Origin: Acidobacteriota bacterium
GTDB taxonomy: Bacteria; Acidobacteriota; Terriglobia; Terriglobales; SCQP01
Direction: 5' to 3'
Assembly (NCBI GenBank): GCA_027459505.1
Contig: DAIDIE010000009.1
Coordinates: 41,534 to 105,533 of the forward strand
Length of the DNA stretch: 64,000 nt
A model generated the notes under the pieces. It ran no database searches, was not told where the DNA came from, and was given only the letters and a program-made list of their open reading frames with translations. The translations under genes were made by a program, and so were the position numbers. Of this stretch, positions 16,657 to 25,943 are shown one piece after another. The first letter of the stretch is position 1. Every line of letters begins with the position of its first letter.

Positions 16657-19323
16657 ATGCGTCGTGTCTCTTTGTCTTTGTGCGCCATTTTGTGGCTGGC
16701 CTTGCAATCGAGCGGCTGTGGCGGAGGTTCGCCGGCGGTCTCCAGCGTAACCGGTCCCGTTGCGGCGACCCCGGTTGTCACCTTAACTCCCTCTTCGCAG
16801 ACCGTTACTAGCACGCAAAGTCTCAATCTATCGATCAAGGTAGCCGGCGCGAATGGCACGCCCACCGGATCGGTTACGGTTTCCAGCGGCTCATATAGTT
16901 CGTCCGCAACCGCCCTGAGCAATGGTTCGGCGACCATCGTGGTACCCGCGGGTACGCTAGCGGCGGGCACGGACAGTCTCACGGCGAAATACACCCCGGA
17001 TACGGCCAGCTCGGCTATCTACAACAGCGCTTCAGGCAGCGCAACCGTCACTGTGACTTCCAGCTCCAGCGTCAACATTACCGTCAACATTGACACTCTG
17101 GTCAACCGTCATCAGATCAGCCCATTCGTCTACGGAAACAACGATCAGAATATTTCCGATATTTCCGACGTGGGCTACACCTTTTCGCGGTTTGGCGGCA
17201 ATGACGCTTCCAATTACAACTGGAAGCTGCAGACGCGCAACTCCGCCGCCGACTGGTATTTCGAGGACTACGGGCAGGCCGGCGATCAAGTCGGTCTTAT
17301 TACCCAGGCCCAGAATGCGGGTAGTCACGCCCTTACCACAATGTCGATGATGGATTGGGTGGCGGGTCAGGCTGAAACCAGCGCCAATCGCAACTGGAGT
17401 TACTCGGTGGCGCTGTTTGGCCCACAGTGTTCGACCGACCCCTACAATAGCGACGCGGGCAATGGGCAGAAGACCGACTGTAAGACGCCGGTCACCAGCC
17501 AGGCGGTGACCAGCGCCTATTACCCGCTGGTGGACACTCCCGCGGATTGTCCCCCGGGAACCAGCGATGGCGTCACCTGTATCGACCGCCAAACCTGGGC
17601 GCAGGCGCTGGCCACGGCTTTCAACGGTTCTACCGCGGCTTGTCAGGTTCCCTACTTCGCCAATACCTCCTGTCATTTCTACGACATGGATAACGAGCCC
17701 GACATTTGGAATGGTACCCATCGCGATGTGCATCCGGCGCCCGCCGGCTACGACGAACTCGCCAATCTTTTCGAGAGGGAATCCAGCAATCTCAAGCAGT
17801 GGGATCCCGCCGCGGTGCGCTTCGGCCCGGTGTTCTGCTGCTGGTGGTTTTACTGGAATGGCGCCAATGGGGCGGATAAGCCTAACCATGCCGGCATCGA
17901 CTTTCTTCCCTGGTGGCTGAATCAGGTGTATTGGATGGACCGGATCAATGGCGCGCGCACGCTGGACGTCTTCGATGTCCACGCCTACGCCGACTGTGGT
18001 TCCACCAACGGCTTCACCAACGCGCAGCTGCGCGCCGCCACCGCCGCTTGCGCACAATTTTATTGGGATCCGGCCACGCTGAACGCGGACACGAATAACA
18101 CCTATACCAGCAACGAAGAACCTTCCCCCGGCATTCCCTTTGTCATCCCTCGTTTGAAAGCGATGGTGAATGAAATCTATCCCGGCACCCCGCTCTCGTT
18201 TACCGAGTGGGGCGCCGGACTGGCGGCCAATGCCTCGGCGGATTTTTCCACTGCACTTGCCGATGCCGACACGCTCGGCGTGTTCGGGCGGGAGGGCTTG
18301 AGCTTCGCCTCGCGCTGGGGCGGCCCCTCGCCGGGCACGCCGGAATATTTGGCCTGGAAACTGTTTACCAATTATGACGGCGCCCACAGCCGGTTCGGGA
18401 CACTCTCGGTTGCCGATGCCAGCACCGCCAGTTCCGCCCTCTTTACCAGCTACGCCGCACTCGAGCAGAACAGTACGGCAATGACTATCATGGTGATCAA
18501 CAAGGATCCAAACAACAGCGCTCTGGTCACCTTTAACCTGAACGGCTTCAGTCCCACTTCCTACGTCGCCTACACGTTGAGTGCGGCCTCGTCCAGCGCG
18601 ATCTCCACCTCCGCTTCCCAGCCCTGGACGGGTACCCAGAGTTTTGCCCCGTACAGCATCACGCTCTTGGTGGTGCCGGGGAGCGAGCCCGCTCCGCCGA
18701 CATCGGAGTGGTACCTGAATCCGGACGACTTAATGGTTCCGGCAGCTGGCAGCGCGCTCCTTCACCCCGCGATCAGTAGCGGCACAGCCAATGTGACGCT
18801 CAGCTCAGCGGCCTTCGACGCCTTCGAGGGAGCGCCGGCATGTGCAGGTACGCTCACCATCACCAATGCGGCGATCACGCCGGCACAGCCCGCAACTATT
18901 ACCGTTAATGCGCCCAGCGCTCCCGGTTTCTGCCACTATACCGTCACGGGGACCGATGGCGCCGCTACCCAAACCCAGGGCGGATGGATCGTGGTTGGCA
19001 ATCCGCCCGCCACACTTTCACAGACGGGCAACAATCAGTCGGGAAGTGCGGGATCGGCGCTGCCACTGCCCCTGACGGTAACATTGAATCCCGGCCAGTC
19101 GGGAGGCTCCGCCTCGGGTGCGGGCATTCTGTTTACCACAACCGCCGGCACGCTCTCCAATGGGACCAGCAGCGGCAGCAGCGTAATAGCCACAACCAAC
19201 GCCGCCGGGTTGGCGTCGGTAACCCTGAATCTGCCCGCCACCGCGGGCGTGGTGCACGTCACCGCGCAGGCGCAGTTCGCGCTCGGGGGCGCCACGGTGA
19301 ACTTTACTGAAACCGCGAATTAG
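16657..19323 (+). CDS. Secreted lipoprotein, glycoside hydrolase family 44-like with Ig-like domains
   Basis: 888 residues. A lipoprotein signal ends in LQSSGC (Cys21). Residues ~35-130 are a bacterial Ig-like domain. The ~450-residue core matches the GH44 pattern: N-terminal NRHQISPFVYGNN, RFGGNDASNYNW, then DMDNEPDIW, which has the NEP acid/base motif, the later DVFDVHAYAD, and SFTEWGAG as the likely nucleophile strand. GH44 enzymes cleave beta-1,4-glucans such as cellulose or xyloglucan. Two further Ig-like regions follow to the C-terminus. The gene is alone, after a 185-base spacer, and its substrate is inferred only. Confidence 0.8.
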   Translation: MRRVSLSLCAILWLALQSSGCGGGSPAVSSVTGPVAATPVVTLTPSSQTVTSTQSLNLSIKVAGANGTPTGSVTVSSGSYSSSATALSNGSATIVVPAGTLAAGTDSLTAKYTPDTASSAIYNSASGSATVTVTSSSSVNITVNIDTLVNRHQISPFVYGNNDQNISDISDVGYTFSRFGGNDASNYNWKLQTRNSAADWYFEDYGQAGDQVGLITQAQNAGSHALTTMSMMDWVAGQAETSANRNWSYSVALFGPQCSTDPYNSDAGNGQKTDCKTPVTSQAVTSAYYPLVDTPADCPPGTSDGVTCIDRQTWAQALATAFNGSTAACQVPYFANTSCHFYDMDNEPDIWNGTHRDVHPAPAGYDELANLFERESSNLKQWDPAAVRFGPVFCCWWFYWNGANGADKPNHAGIDFLPWWLNQVYWMDRINGARTLDVFDVHAYADCGSTNGFTNAQLRAATAACAQFYWDPATLNADTNNTYTSNEEPSPGIPFVIPRLKAMVNEIYPGTPLSFTEWGAGLAANASADFSTALADADTLGVFGREGLSFASRWGGPSPGTPEYLAWKLFTNYDGAHSRFGTLSVADASTASSALFTSYAALEQNSTAMTIMVINKDPNNSALVTFNLNGFSPTSYVAYTLSAASSSAISTSASQPWTGTQSFAPYSITLLVVPGSEPAPPTSEWYLNPDDLMVPAAGSALLHPAISSGTANVTLSSAAFDAFEGAPACAGTLTITNAAITPAQPATITVNAPSAPGFCHYTVTGTDGAATQTQGGWIVVGNPPATLSQTGNNQSGSAGSALPLPLTVTLNPGQSGGSASGAGILFTTTAGTLSNGTSSGSSVIATTNAAGLASVTLNLPATAGVVHVTAQAQFALGGATVNFTETAN

Positions 19324-19432
19324 CCGGGCAAGCCCTGGCAGCGAGCAGCCGCCCCCGGCTTCGCGCTGGGCGTGGGATGGAAGGGACGGCTGGAGTCCGA
19401 CGTGGCGGTAAAAGCGCCCGTCCCGCTTCCGC

Positions 19433-20425
19433 CTAGTCCGCCGCTGGCGACGGATGGGCCTGCCGGAACGGCGAACAGCAGGGCTTGCGGAACGGTTTGA
19501 ATTCCATGTACTCGATACGGCTGTAGTTGGGATCAAACAGGTTCAACTGCCATTTGCCATCCAGACCCTTTTGCCGGTGCTCTGCTTTGCTTGGTTTCCA
19601 ACCGTTGGCTTCCAGCTTGTCTTGCGTCCTGGTCATGTCCCGCACCCCCAGCGAAAAATGATCCAGAACGCCGCTTTGCCGCAGGCTGACATGGGCGGGC
19701 TGGTTGAGCATGTACTCCAGCCATTGATGGCCGTTGGGCACCTGCATCGACACCCAGTCGATCTGACTCGGCTTCAACGGCGGGTAATTGGTGCCCTGCA
19801 CCTTGGAGGCGTCCGGATCGAGGTTGCCGGCCTTCATGCCTCCGAACCAATACAGGCGAAATCCCAGGATGTCTTTGTAAAACTTGTCTTCCGCAGCACG
19901 GCTGTGGACCTTGTAGCCCACGTGGATGATCTGTCGCGAAGTTGCCTGCGGGGTGGGCGCGGGCACTTTCTGATGCTTGGGGCGCTGCACGAACTCCACT
20001 TTGTTGCCCTCGGGGTCGCGCACCAGGAAGCTCCGGCTGCCGTCGGAATGCACCGTAAGGCGGGCGGGAACTCTGACGCCTTTGCTTTTGAGATACCGCC
20101 GCAACTGGCTGGCGTTGGCCGTTGTGAACGCCACATGGTCCAGCATGCTTTCCGGATGCGGGTTGGTCGCCTTGCGGTAGCCGACCCATTGATGTCCAAC
20201 CCAAAAGCGCCGCACCTGCCCGCGCTCGATCAGCGGTGCGGGCGTGAGCCCCATGAGCTGTTTGTAGAGGTGATCGACCCCGGCGACGTCAGTGGTGTAG
20301 AAAGCAATGTGGTCAATGCCGGTGATGGCTGGGCGAGTGGGAGCTTGGGGGCTTTTTGCCTGTGAGACGCTCGGCAGCAACGTGCATAGCAGCGCCACGC
20401 CTGCCAGAATCTTGGCGAGCTTCAT
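19433..20425 (-). CDS. Exported VOC (glyoxalase/bleomycin-resistance) family protein
   Basis: 330 residues with a cleavable signal peptide (MKLAKILAGVALLCTLLPS, AxA near SQA). Two VOC modules follow: residues ~35-125 beginning GIDHIAFYTTDVAG and ending RDPEGNKVEFVQR, and residues ~145-310 beginning IIHVGYKVHS and containing LDHFSLGVRD and LFDPNYSRIEYMEF. The metal-site pattern (His, Glu) of VOC enzymes is partly visible at the GIDH and VEF/EYM positions. An enzymatic role is unproven. It is convergent with the GH44 gene and 85 bases from the MDR gene. Confidence 0.8.
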   Translation of the reverse strand: MKLAKILAGVALLCTLLPSVSQAKSPQAPTRPAITGIDHIAFYTTDVAGVDHLYKQLMGLTPAPLIERGQVRRFWVGHQWVGYRKATNPHPESMLDHVAFTTANASQLRRYLKSKGVRVPARLTVHSDGSRSFLVRDPEGNKVEFVQRPKHQKVPAPTPQATSRQIIHVGYKVHSRAAEDKFYKDILGFRLYWFGGMKAGNLDPDASKVQGTNYPPLKPSQIDWVSMQVPNGHQWLEYMLNQPAHVSLRQSGVLDHFSLGVRDMTRTQDKLEANGWKPSKAEHRQKGLDGKWQLNLFDPNYSRIEYMEFKPFRKPCCSPFRQAHPSPAAD

Positions 20426-20510
20426 GGAGTTCCTCCGCGGTATTTGAACAGAAGCGAAGGTCCGCCCCTGCTCTTTGCAGAGTACCTCAAAGGCCGCTGG
20501 CTGCTGCGCC

Positions 20511-21473
20511 CTACACCGTCAAGACCAGCTTCCCGCGCACGTGTCCGCGTTTGCTTTCGTCCAGTGCCAGCGCCGCATCCTCCAGGGGAAATGCCCGCAA
20601 CCTGGGCAAGCTCAGGCGGCCGCTGTCCACCAGTTCGCTCAGATCGGCTAATGCCGACGAGGAGCGTTTCATGTTGGCGTTGAGGCCATGAACATTTTGC
20701 TGGCCCAGCGCCGCCGCATCAGCGGCGCCCAGGATGCTGACCAGACGGCCGCCGCTTTTCAGGGCCGCCGCCACGTGGGTTACCTCTGCCGGTCCGTCCA
20801 CCAGTTCCGCCACCGCGTCCACGCCGCCGGGGTAAATTCCGCGCGTCGCTGCCACCACGTCATTGTTGCTGTGGTCGATGACATCGCGCGCCCCGAGCTC
20901 TTCGACCGCGTCGGCGGCATCCGCCCGCGCTGTCGCTACCACGTGCGCTCCCTGCATGGCCGCTAGCTGCACGACAAAGCTGCCAACCCCTCCGCTGGCG
21001 CCCACCACCAGAATCGATTGCCCTGGCCGCAATCGCAGCGCCTCCACCACCGCCAGCGCGGTCAGACCCGCGATGGGCAGGGCAGCTGCCCCCGCAAAGT
21101 CCAGGGTTCTGGGCTTGAGCGCCAGCACCCCTTCTTCGGGCACCACCATGAATTCGGCAAAACTGCCGCCCATAAACACCGATCCGTAGACTTCATCGCC
21201 TTCGCGATAGCGGCTGGAATTGGGCCCGGTCTGTTCGATGATTCCAGCCACGTCTGAGCCCAGTACGCACGGGAAATGCGCTTGCGGCAGAGGGATGAAG
21301 CCATCGCGTACCTTCCAGTCCACCGGGTTCACGCCCGCCGCTCGCACCCGTATCAGTACCTCTCCCGCTCTGGGGTGTGGCGTGGGCAGGTGGCGCAGTG
21401 TTCCCCGATCCCCAAATTCATCAATGGCAAAAGCGCGCATGCGCGCTGGAATCCGAAACGGCTGAGTAGCCAT
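20511..21473 (-). CDS. NADP-dependent zinc-less alcohol dehydrogenase / quinone oxidoreductase (MDR)
   Basis: 320 residues from the ATG at 21473, chosen because GGAAGG lies 6 bases upstream; an in-frame start at 21515 exists. The N-terminal GroES-like domain has VRAAGVNPVDWKVRDG and LGSDVAGIIEQTG; the Rossmann domain has ILVVGASGGVGSFVVQLAAMQGAHVVATAR. Catalytic zinc ligands are absent. Members reduce quinones or enals with NADPH. Its start region overlaps the spacer before the divergent hydrolase gene. Confidence 0.88.
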   Translation of the reverse strand: MATQPFRIPARMRAFAIDEFGDRGTLRHLPTPHPRAGEVLIRVRAAGVNPVDWKVRDGFIPLPQAHFPCVLGSDVAGIIEQTGPNSSRYREGDEVYGSVFMGGSFAEFMVVPEEGVLALKPRTLDFAGAAALPIAGLTALAVVEALRLRPGQSILVVGASGGVGSFVVQLAAMQGAHVVATARADAADAVEELGARDVIDHSNNDVVAATRGIYPGGVDAVAELVDGPAEVTHVAAALKSGGRLVSILGAADAAALGQQNVHGLNANMKRSSSALADLSELVDSGRLSLPRLRAFPLEDAALALDESKRGHVRGKLVLTV

Positions 21474-21611
21474 GAGCACCTTCCAGTAAAGGCGAATTCG
21501 TGGTTTGAGATGCACCCGGCATTGCCTCGGTTGGGGGCCTGTTTGGGACTCGGCGCGCGGCGGGGGGGCCGTGCGGCCTTCCCCGCTGCTACTCTGGTCT
21601 GGGAGGACCGG

Positions 21612-22706
21612 ATGAATCGTCCCTTCTTTTTGTGTGTAGCGGCACTTCTTTCAGCTGTAGCCGGGTTCGGCCAAGCCACAGGCCGGGCAATCCCACAACA
21701 GGATCATGCCTGGGTCGGTCCTCACGGCACCGTGCGGCTCACCCGCGTCGTTCCCGTCCCCAAAGATCTTAGTCCCGCCGCACAGAAGTACCTGAGTCAG
21801 CCCTATCCGGACCAGCCACCCGACTTGTCCGCCAGCGCCGACCGCGCCACCGCACGCCAGGCCTCGGCGTTCGAGGCCCGGCAGGGCGCCCGGCTGATGA
21901 AGCGCATGCACGTCAGCATGGAACGGAAAACCGTTGGCGGAGTTCCCGTTCTGGTGTTCACCCCGGCCAACATGCCGGCGGCCAACCGTCATCGCTTGCT
22001 GATCAACGTGCATGGCGGCGGATTCATCGCCGACTGGGGTTCGGAGACGGAAACCATCCCCATTGCCGCCTTTTCTCAAACCCGGGTGGTTGCCGTCCTG
22101 TATCGTCTGCTTCCCGATGCGGTCTTTCCCGCCGCGGTCAACGATACGGTCGCCGTCTATCGCGCGCTGCTCAAGCGCTACCGGCCCGATGAGCTGGCCT
22201 TATATGGAACGTCGGCGGGCGCCATCCTTACCATGGAGGCTAGCGCCAGATTGCGTCAACTGGGCGTCCCACTGCCGGCGGCGCTGGGATTCTTTTCCGG
22301 CAGTGCCGACCTGCTGGCCAATACCGATTCCAGCCGGATTTATGGGCTGAATGGCCTCTCTGGATATGCCAATGCCAACCTCAAAGCTGAGTCGGGACGT
22401 GCCTATGCCGCTGGCGCCAATCCTCATGACCCCGTGCTGTCCCCGCTCTATTCCGATCTGCGGCACTATCCCCCAACCCTGTTTTTGACCAGTACGCGGG
22501 ACTTCTTGTTAAGCGACACGGTGTTGTTGCACCGCCGCTTCCTGGAGGACGGTGACCAGGGGCAGTTGATCGTCTTCGACGCCTTGCCGCATGCCTTCTG
22601 GAACAACTTCCAGTTGCCCGAAGCACGCGAGGCCGACCACTTGATCGCGCGCTATTTCAACGACGTGCTCACAAAGGCAGCTTCCAACCGGTCAGCACCG
22701 CGATGA
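21612..22706 (+). CDS. Secreted alpha/beta hydrolase (HSL-like esterase)
   Basis: 364 residues from the ATG at 21612, preceded by GGGAGG; this start yields a signal peptide (MNRPFFLCVAALLSAVAG). The core has the oxyanion-hole motif NVHGGGF, the nucleophile elbow YGTSAGA (Ser), and the C-terminal acid and His segments STRDFLLSD and ALPHAFW. This is the bacterial hormone-sensitive lipase family (family IV). It probably hydrolyses short acyl or phenolic esters outside the cytoplasm. It is divergent from the MDR gene. Confidence 0.87.
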   Translation: MNRPFFLCVAALLSAVAGFGQATGRAIPQQDHAWVGPHGTVRLTRVVPVPKDLSPAAQKYLSQPYPDQPPDLSASADRATARQASAFEARQGARLMKRMHVSMERKTVGGVPVLVFTPANMPAANRHRLLINVHGGGFIADWGSETETIPIAAFSQTRVVAVLYRLLPDAVFPAAVNDTVAVYRALLKRYRPDELALYGTSAGAILTMEASARLRQLGVPLPAALGFFSGSADLLANTDSSRIYGLNGLSGYANANLKAESGRAYAAGANPHDPVLSPLYSDLRHYPPTLFLTSTRDFLLSDTVLLHRRFLEDGDQGQLIVFDALPHAFWNNFQLPEAREADHLIARYFNDVLTKAASNRSAPR

Positions 22707-22848
22707 ACGGTCGCGGTTGTGTGTTCCAGTGCAGTATTCTAAGAACCTAGCAGGAACCTGAAGCCGTCCCTCCTGGCGCTCTCGGCACCACGCCGCTGTC
22801 GGTATGCGTTTGATCGCGTCGCGCATGGGATACCGCTGGCGCTGAGCA

Positions 22849-23748
22849 ATGTTTCACATCACCCCTCTCCATGCCCTTGCCATCCTTGCCGTCGGCCTGT
22901 GTGCCGGGGTGATCAATACCGTGGCGGGCGGCGGCTCCATTCTGACCTTTCCCACGCTGATCTGGCTGGGCTTGCCCCCCGTTTTGGCCAATGCCACTAA
23001 CGCTGTGGGCGTCTGGCCAGGAAACATGGGCTCGGTCTGGGGGTTTCGGAGGGAGTTGCGCGGCATCGAGCCACGCTGGTTCTGGCTGGCTGCGGCAGGC
23101 GCCTTCGGGGGCGTTGTTGGTGCGGGCCTGCTTCTATGGACTCCGGAGCGCTCCTTCGCCCATCTGGTGCCCTGGCTGATTTTTGGCGCCACCAGCTTGT
23201 TCGCATTTGAGGCGCCGCTGCGCCGCTTGCAGGGCGAGCACCACCTGCGTGGGCCCATCTCGCGTGGCCGCTGGATCCTTGCAGTGCTTGTCCAGGTCGC
23301 CATTTCCATCTACGGCGGCTACTTCGGCGCCGGCATGGGAATCGCCGTGCTGACCATGCTAGGACTACTGGGAATGCAGGATATTCATGTCAACATCGGC
23401 CTGAAGAATATCGTTGCCTTTTCCACCAACCTGACAGCGGTGATCTGGTTTATTCTGGCTCACCGTGTGAACTGGCCGGTGGCGATGATTTTGGCGGTGG
23501 GCACCACCAGCGGCGCCTGGGCTGGCGCCCATATGGCGCGCCGTACCAGCCCCGCCCGCATTCGCGCCACGGTGGTCACTCTGGGCCTGTGCATGACCTT
23601 GTCTCTGGCCTGGCATTGGCGGCATCAGCATGCGGCGGCCCGCCGTTCCCCCCCGTCCGGTGCAGGTTTCTATGCGGAACCGCGACTGAAGCATTACATT
23701 CCACTCATTCGTTTGGAGCGCCTCGGCACGGCCGAGCGTCGCATGTAA
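22849..23748 (+). CDS. TauE/SafE (TSUP) family membrane transporter
   Basis: 299 residues with about eight hydrophobic segments. The first repeat carries the TSUP hallmark GVINTVAGGGSILTFP, and the second GGYFGAGMGIAVLTMLG with the N-terminal partner of the next helix. TSUP proteins move sulfite, sulfonates or organic anions across the inner membrane. The substrate cannot be set from sequence. The C-terminal ~45 residues extend beyond the last helix and are basic. Confidence 0.88.
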   Translation: MFHITPLHALAILAVGLCAGVINTVAGGGSILTFPTLIWLGLPPVLANATNAVGVWPGNMGSVWGFRRELRGIEPRWFWLAAAGAFGGVVGAGLLLWTPERSFAHLVPWLIFGATSLFAFEAPLRRLQGEHHLRGPISRGRWILAVLVQVAISIYGGYFGAGMGIAVLTMLGLLGMQDIHVNIGLKNIVAFSTNLTAVIWFILAHRVNWPVAMILAVGTTSGAWAGAHMARRTSPARIRATVVTLGLCMTLSLAWHWRHQHAAARRSPPSGAGFYAEPRLKHYIPLIRLERLGTAERRM

Positions 23749-23873
23749 GCAGCGTCCGCGCGGGTATTACCGAACTATTACAATCGCCGTCCCTCTCCTC
23801 TTGCTAACGTGGAATCAGTTTATGGAGCGGTGCGGATGTGCTGCGCCGCACTGATGGAAAGGGAACCGAACGC

Positions 23874-24773
23874 GTGAGCACTCAGTTGATCGAATACGTC
23901 GCGCCCGCCGCCGAACGTGCGCCCCTGCCGCAGGCGGATGTTGAGCGCAATTTTGTTAAACCCGACCACCTCAACTGGATTACCACCACCGCCATGATCG
24001 TCTTCCATGTGGGAGCGGTGGCGGCGCTCTTTTTTTGGAACTGGAAGGCCATTGCGGTGGCCGCCGTACTCTACTGGGTGTGCATTGGCATGGGTATTGG
24101 CATGGGCTACCACCGGCTCCATACCCATCGCTCCTATAAGGTTCCCCGCCTGCTGGAATATTTTTTTGCCATCTGCGGCACGCTGACGCTGGAGGGCGGT
24201 CCCATCTTCTGGGTGGCTACCCACCGTGTGCACCACCAGAATTCCGACCAGGAAAACGATCCCCACTCACCGCGCGACGGCAAATGGTGGTCGCACATGG
24301 GCTGGATCGTGCTGGGCGATTCCAAGCACAACGACACCGCCATGATGTCGCGCTATGCCCCCGATTTGGCCAAAGATCGTTTTTACCGTTGGCTCAACAC
24401 GTATCACTACGTGCCCCTGGTCGTGCTGGGCGTGCTGCTTTTGACGCTGGGCGGCTTGCCCTACCTGCTTTGGGGCGTTTTTCTGCGCGTGACACTGGGT
24501 CTGCACGCCACCTGGCTGGTGAATTCCGCAACCCACCTCTGGGGACAGCGCCGCTTCGCGACCCGTGATGATTCGCGTAATAACTGGTGGGTAGCGCTAC
24601 TGACCTTCGGCGAGGGCTGGCACAATAATCACCACGCTCATCCCACCTCCGCTCGTCACGGCCTGGCTTGGTACGAACTGGACGTGACCTGGCTGCAGAT
24701 TCGTTTGTTGTCCCTGCTCGGCATTGCTCGCGCCGTGCGAGTGGCTCGCGTTTCGACGCCGACCACCGAATAA
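23874..24773 (+). CDS. Membrane fatty acid (acyl-CoA/acyl-lipid) desaturase
   Basis: 299 residues from GTG 23874; an alternative in-frame GTG at 23838 with GGAG upstream adds 12 residues. The three histidine boxes of the delta-9 desaturase family are present in order: HRLHTHRS, HRVHHQN and HNNHHAH, flanked by two pairs of membrane helices. The enzyme would use di-iron chemistry to introduce a double bond into membrane lipid acyl chains. It is followed by a strong terminator at 24809. Confidence 0.88.
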   Translation: MSTQLIEYVAPAAERAPLPQADVERNFVKPDHLNWITTTAMIVFHVGAVAALFFWNWKAIAVAAVLYWVCIGMGIGMGYHRLHTHRSYKVPRLLEYFFAICGTLTLEGGPIFWVATHRVHHQNSDQENDPHSPRDGKWWSHMGWIVLGDSKHNDTAMMSRYAPDLAKDRFYRWLNTYHYVPLVVLGVLLLTLGGLPYLLWGVFLRVTLGLHATWLVNSATHLWGQRRFATRDDSRNNWWVALLTFGEGWHNNHHAHPTSARHGLAWYELDVTWLQIRLLSLLGIARAVRVARVSTPTTE

Positions 24774-24808
24774 GTTTTCTCCTGCCCGAGATGATCCACT
24801 CAGCAGAC

Positions 24809-24839
24809 GCCCCGGGGCCCTCCCCCCGGGGCTTTTTTT
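24809..24839 (+). terminator. Intrinsic terminator after the desaturase
   Basis: GCCCCGGGG/CCCCGGGGC 9-bp stem, 6-base loop, then seven Ts, 36 bases after the stop. Confidence 0.95.
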
Positions 24840-25019
24840 CTGCTGGCTCGACACGCCCTCAAAGCGCAAGCGCGCCACAATAGGCCTCCCAGGCCCCTCC
24901 ACAAAAGCGCAGTTGCCTTTGCAGGGGTGGAGCGGGCCGCCGGCAAGAGGCGATCTCGCGCGCCACCGCGTCAGGAGCGCTCGCTGGCTCGCCTTGGGCG
25001 GCCATGGCATGCTTAAGCC

Positions 25020-25922
25020 ATGGTCGCTGGCGGCTACCGCAAGTCCATTGCCTTCTTTATCGTGTTTGGCGCGTGTCTGGTCGCCATCGCGGTGGGTCTC
25101 AATATCGGCTGGATCCTGCTCAATTGGCGGGAGAGCCTGCTGCTGTTTCTCGGCGTCCTGCTGTTCCTGGTGATCATTACCGGCATGGTTTTAAATACCG
25201 TCTTTCTGGTGCGCGAAATCCGCCGCAATGAGCAGCACGACAATTTCATAAATGCCGTCACCCACGAACTGAAAACCCCCGTCGCCTCCATCCGGCTCTA
25301 TCTGGAGACGCTGCAGCGGCATGACCTGGATGAGGCCCGCCGCCGCGAGTTCTACGCCATCATGCTGGGCGATAGCGATCGCCTGCTGCAGACTATCGAG
25401 CAGGTCTTGCGCGCTGGAAAAAGCAAGAGCTTTCTGCATAAGGGGCAGGTCACCAGCGTGGACATGCGTCTGCTGGTCAGCGACTGTGTCGCGCTTACCC
25501 GGCTGCGCTACAACCTCAAACCTGCCCAGGTGCGGTTTCAGGACGAGTTTCCGCAGGATGCCCCCGTTACCGTCCGGGGGGACGCGGAGGAACTGCGTTC
25601 CGCCGTCATGAACCTGCTGGAAAACGCGGTCAAGTACTCCGGCGACAGCATCAACGTGGAACTGCGGCTGCGTCCACTGGACGCGGGCATGCTCGCCGTG
25701 CAGGTCATGGACCAGGGAATCGGTCTGGCCCCGGCCGAACTGAAGCGGGTGTTCAAGCGCTTTTATCGCGTTCCCGGCACGCTCGGGGCGCGCGTCAAAG
25801 GCACGGGCCTGGGGCTGTTTATCGTCAAGGCGGTGGCGCGCCGGCATGGCGGCCGGGCTTGGGCTGCCAGCCCTGGCGTTGGCCACGGCTCCCGCTTTAC
25901 CATTGAGCTTCCCTTGAGCTAG
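25020..25922 (+). CDS. Sensor histidine kinase
   Basis: 300 residues. Two membrane helices (residues ~8-34 and ~41-64) enclose a very short loop, so there is no real extracellular sensor. The HisKA domain has THELKTPVAS with phosphoacceptor His82; the ATPase has NLLENAVKYS (N), DQGIGL (G1) and KGTGLGLFIVK (G2). There is no HAMP domain between helix 2 and HisKA. It is 21 bases upstream of the response regulator and must be its partner. The signal may be sensed in the membrane. Confidence 0.93.
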   Translation: MVAGGYRKSIAFFIVFGACLVAIAVGLNIGWILLNWRESLLLFLGVLLFLVIITGMVLNTVFLVREIRRNEQHDNFINAVTHELKTPVASIRLYLETLQRHDLDEARRREFYAIMLGDSDRLLQTIEQVLRAGKSKSFLHKGQVTSVDMRLLVSDCVALTRLRYNLKPAQVRFQDEFPQDAPVTVRGDAEELRSAVMNLLENAVKYSGDSINVELRLRPLDAGMLAVQVMDQGIGLAPAELKRVFKRFYRVPGTLGARVKGTGLGLFIVKAVARRHGGRAWAASPGVGHGSRFTIELPLS

Positions 25923-25943
25923 CGCCGCCGGAATCTCACCGAT

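Noticed and set aside
17032..18387. 451-residue minus-strand frame inside the GH44 gene
   Set aside because: Compositional shadow of the real gene, which shows a signal peptide and enzyme motifs.
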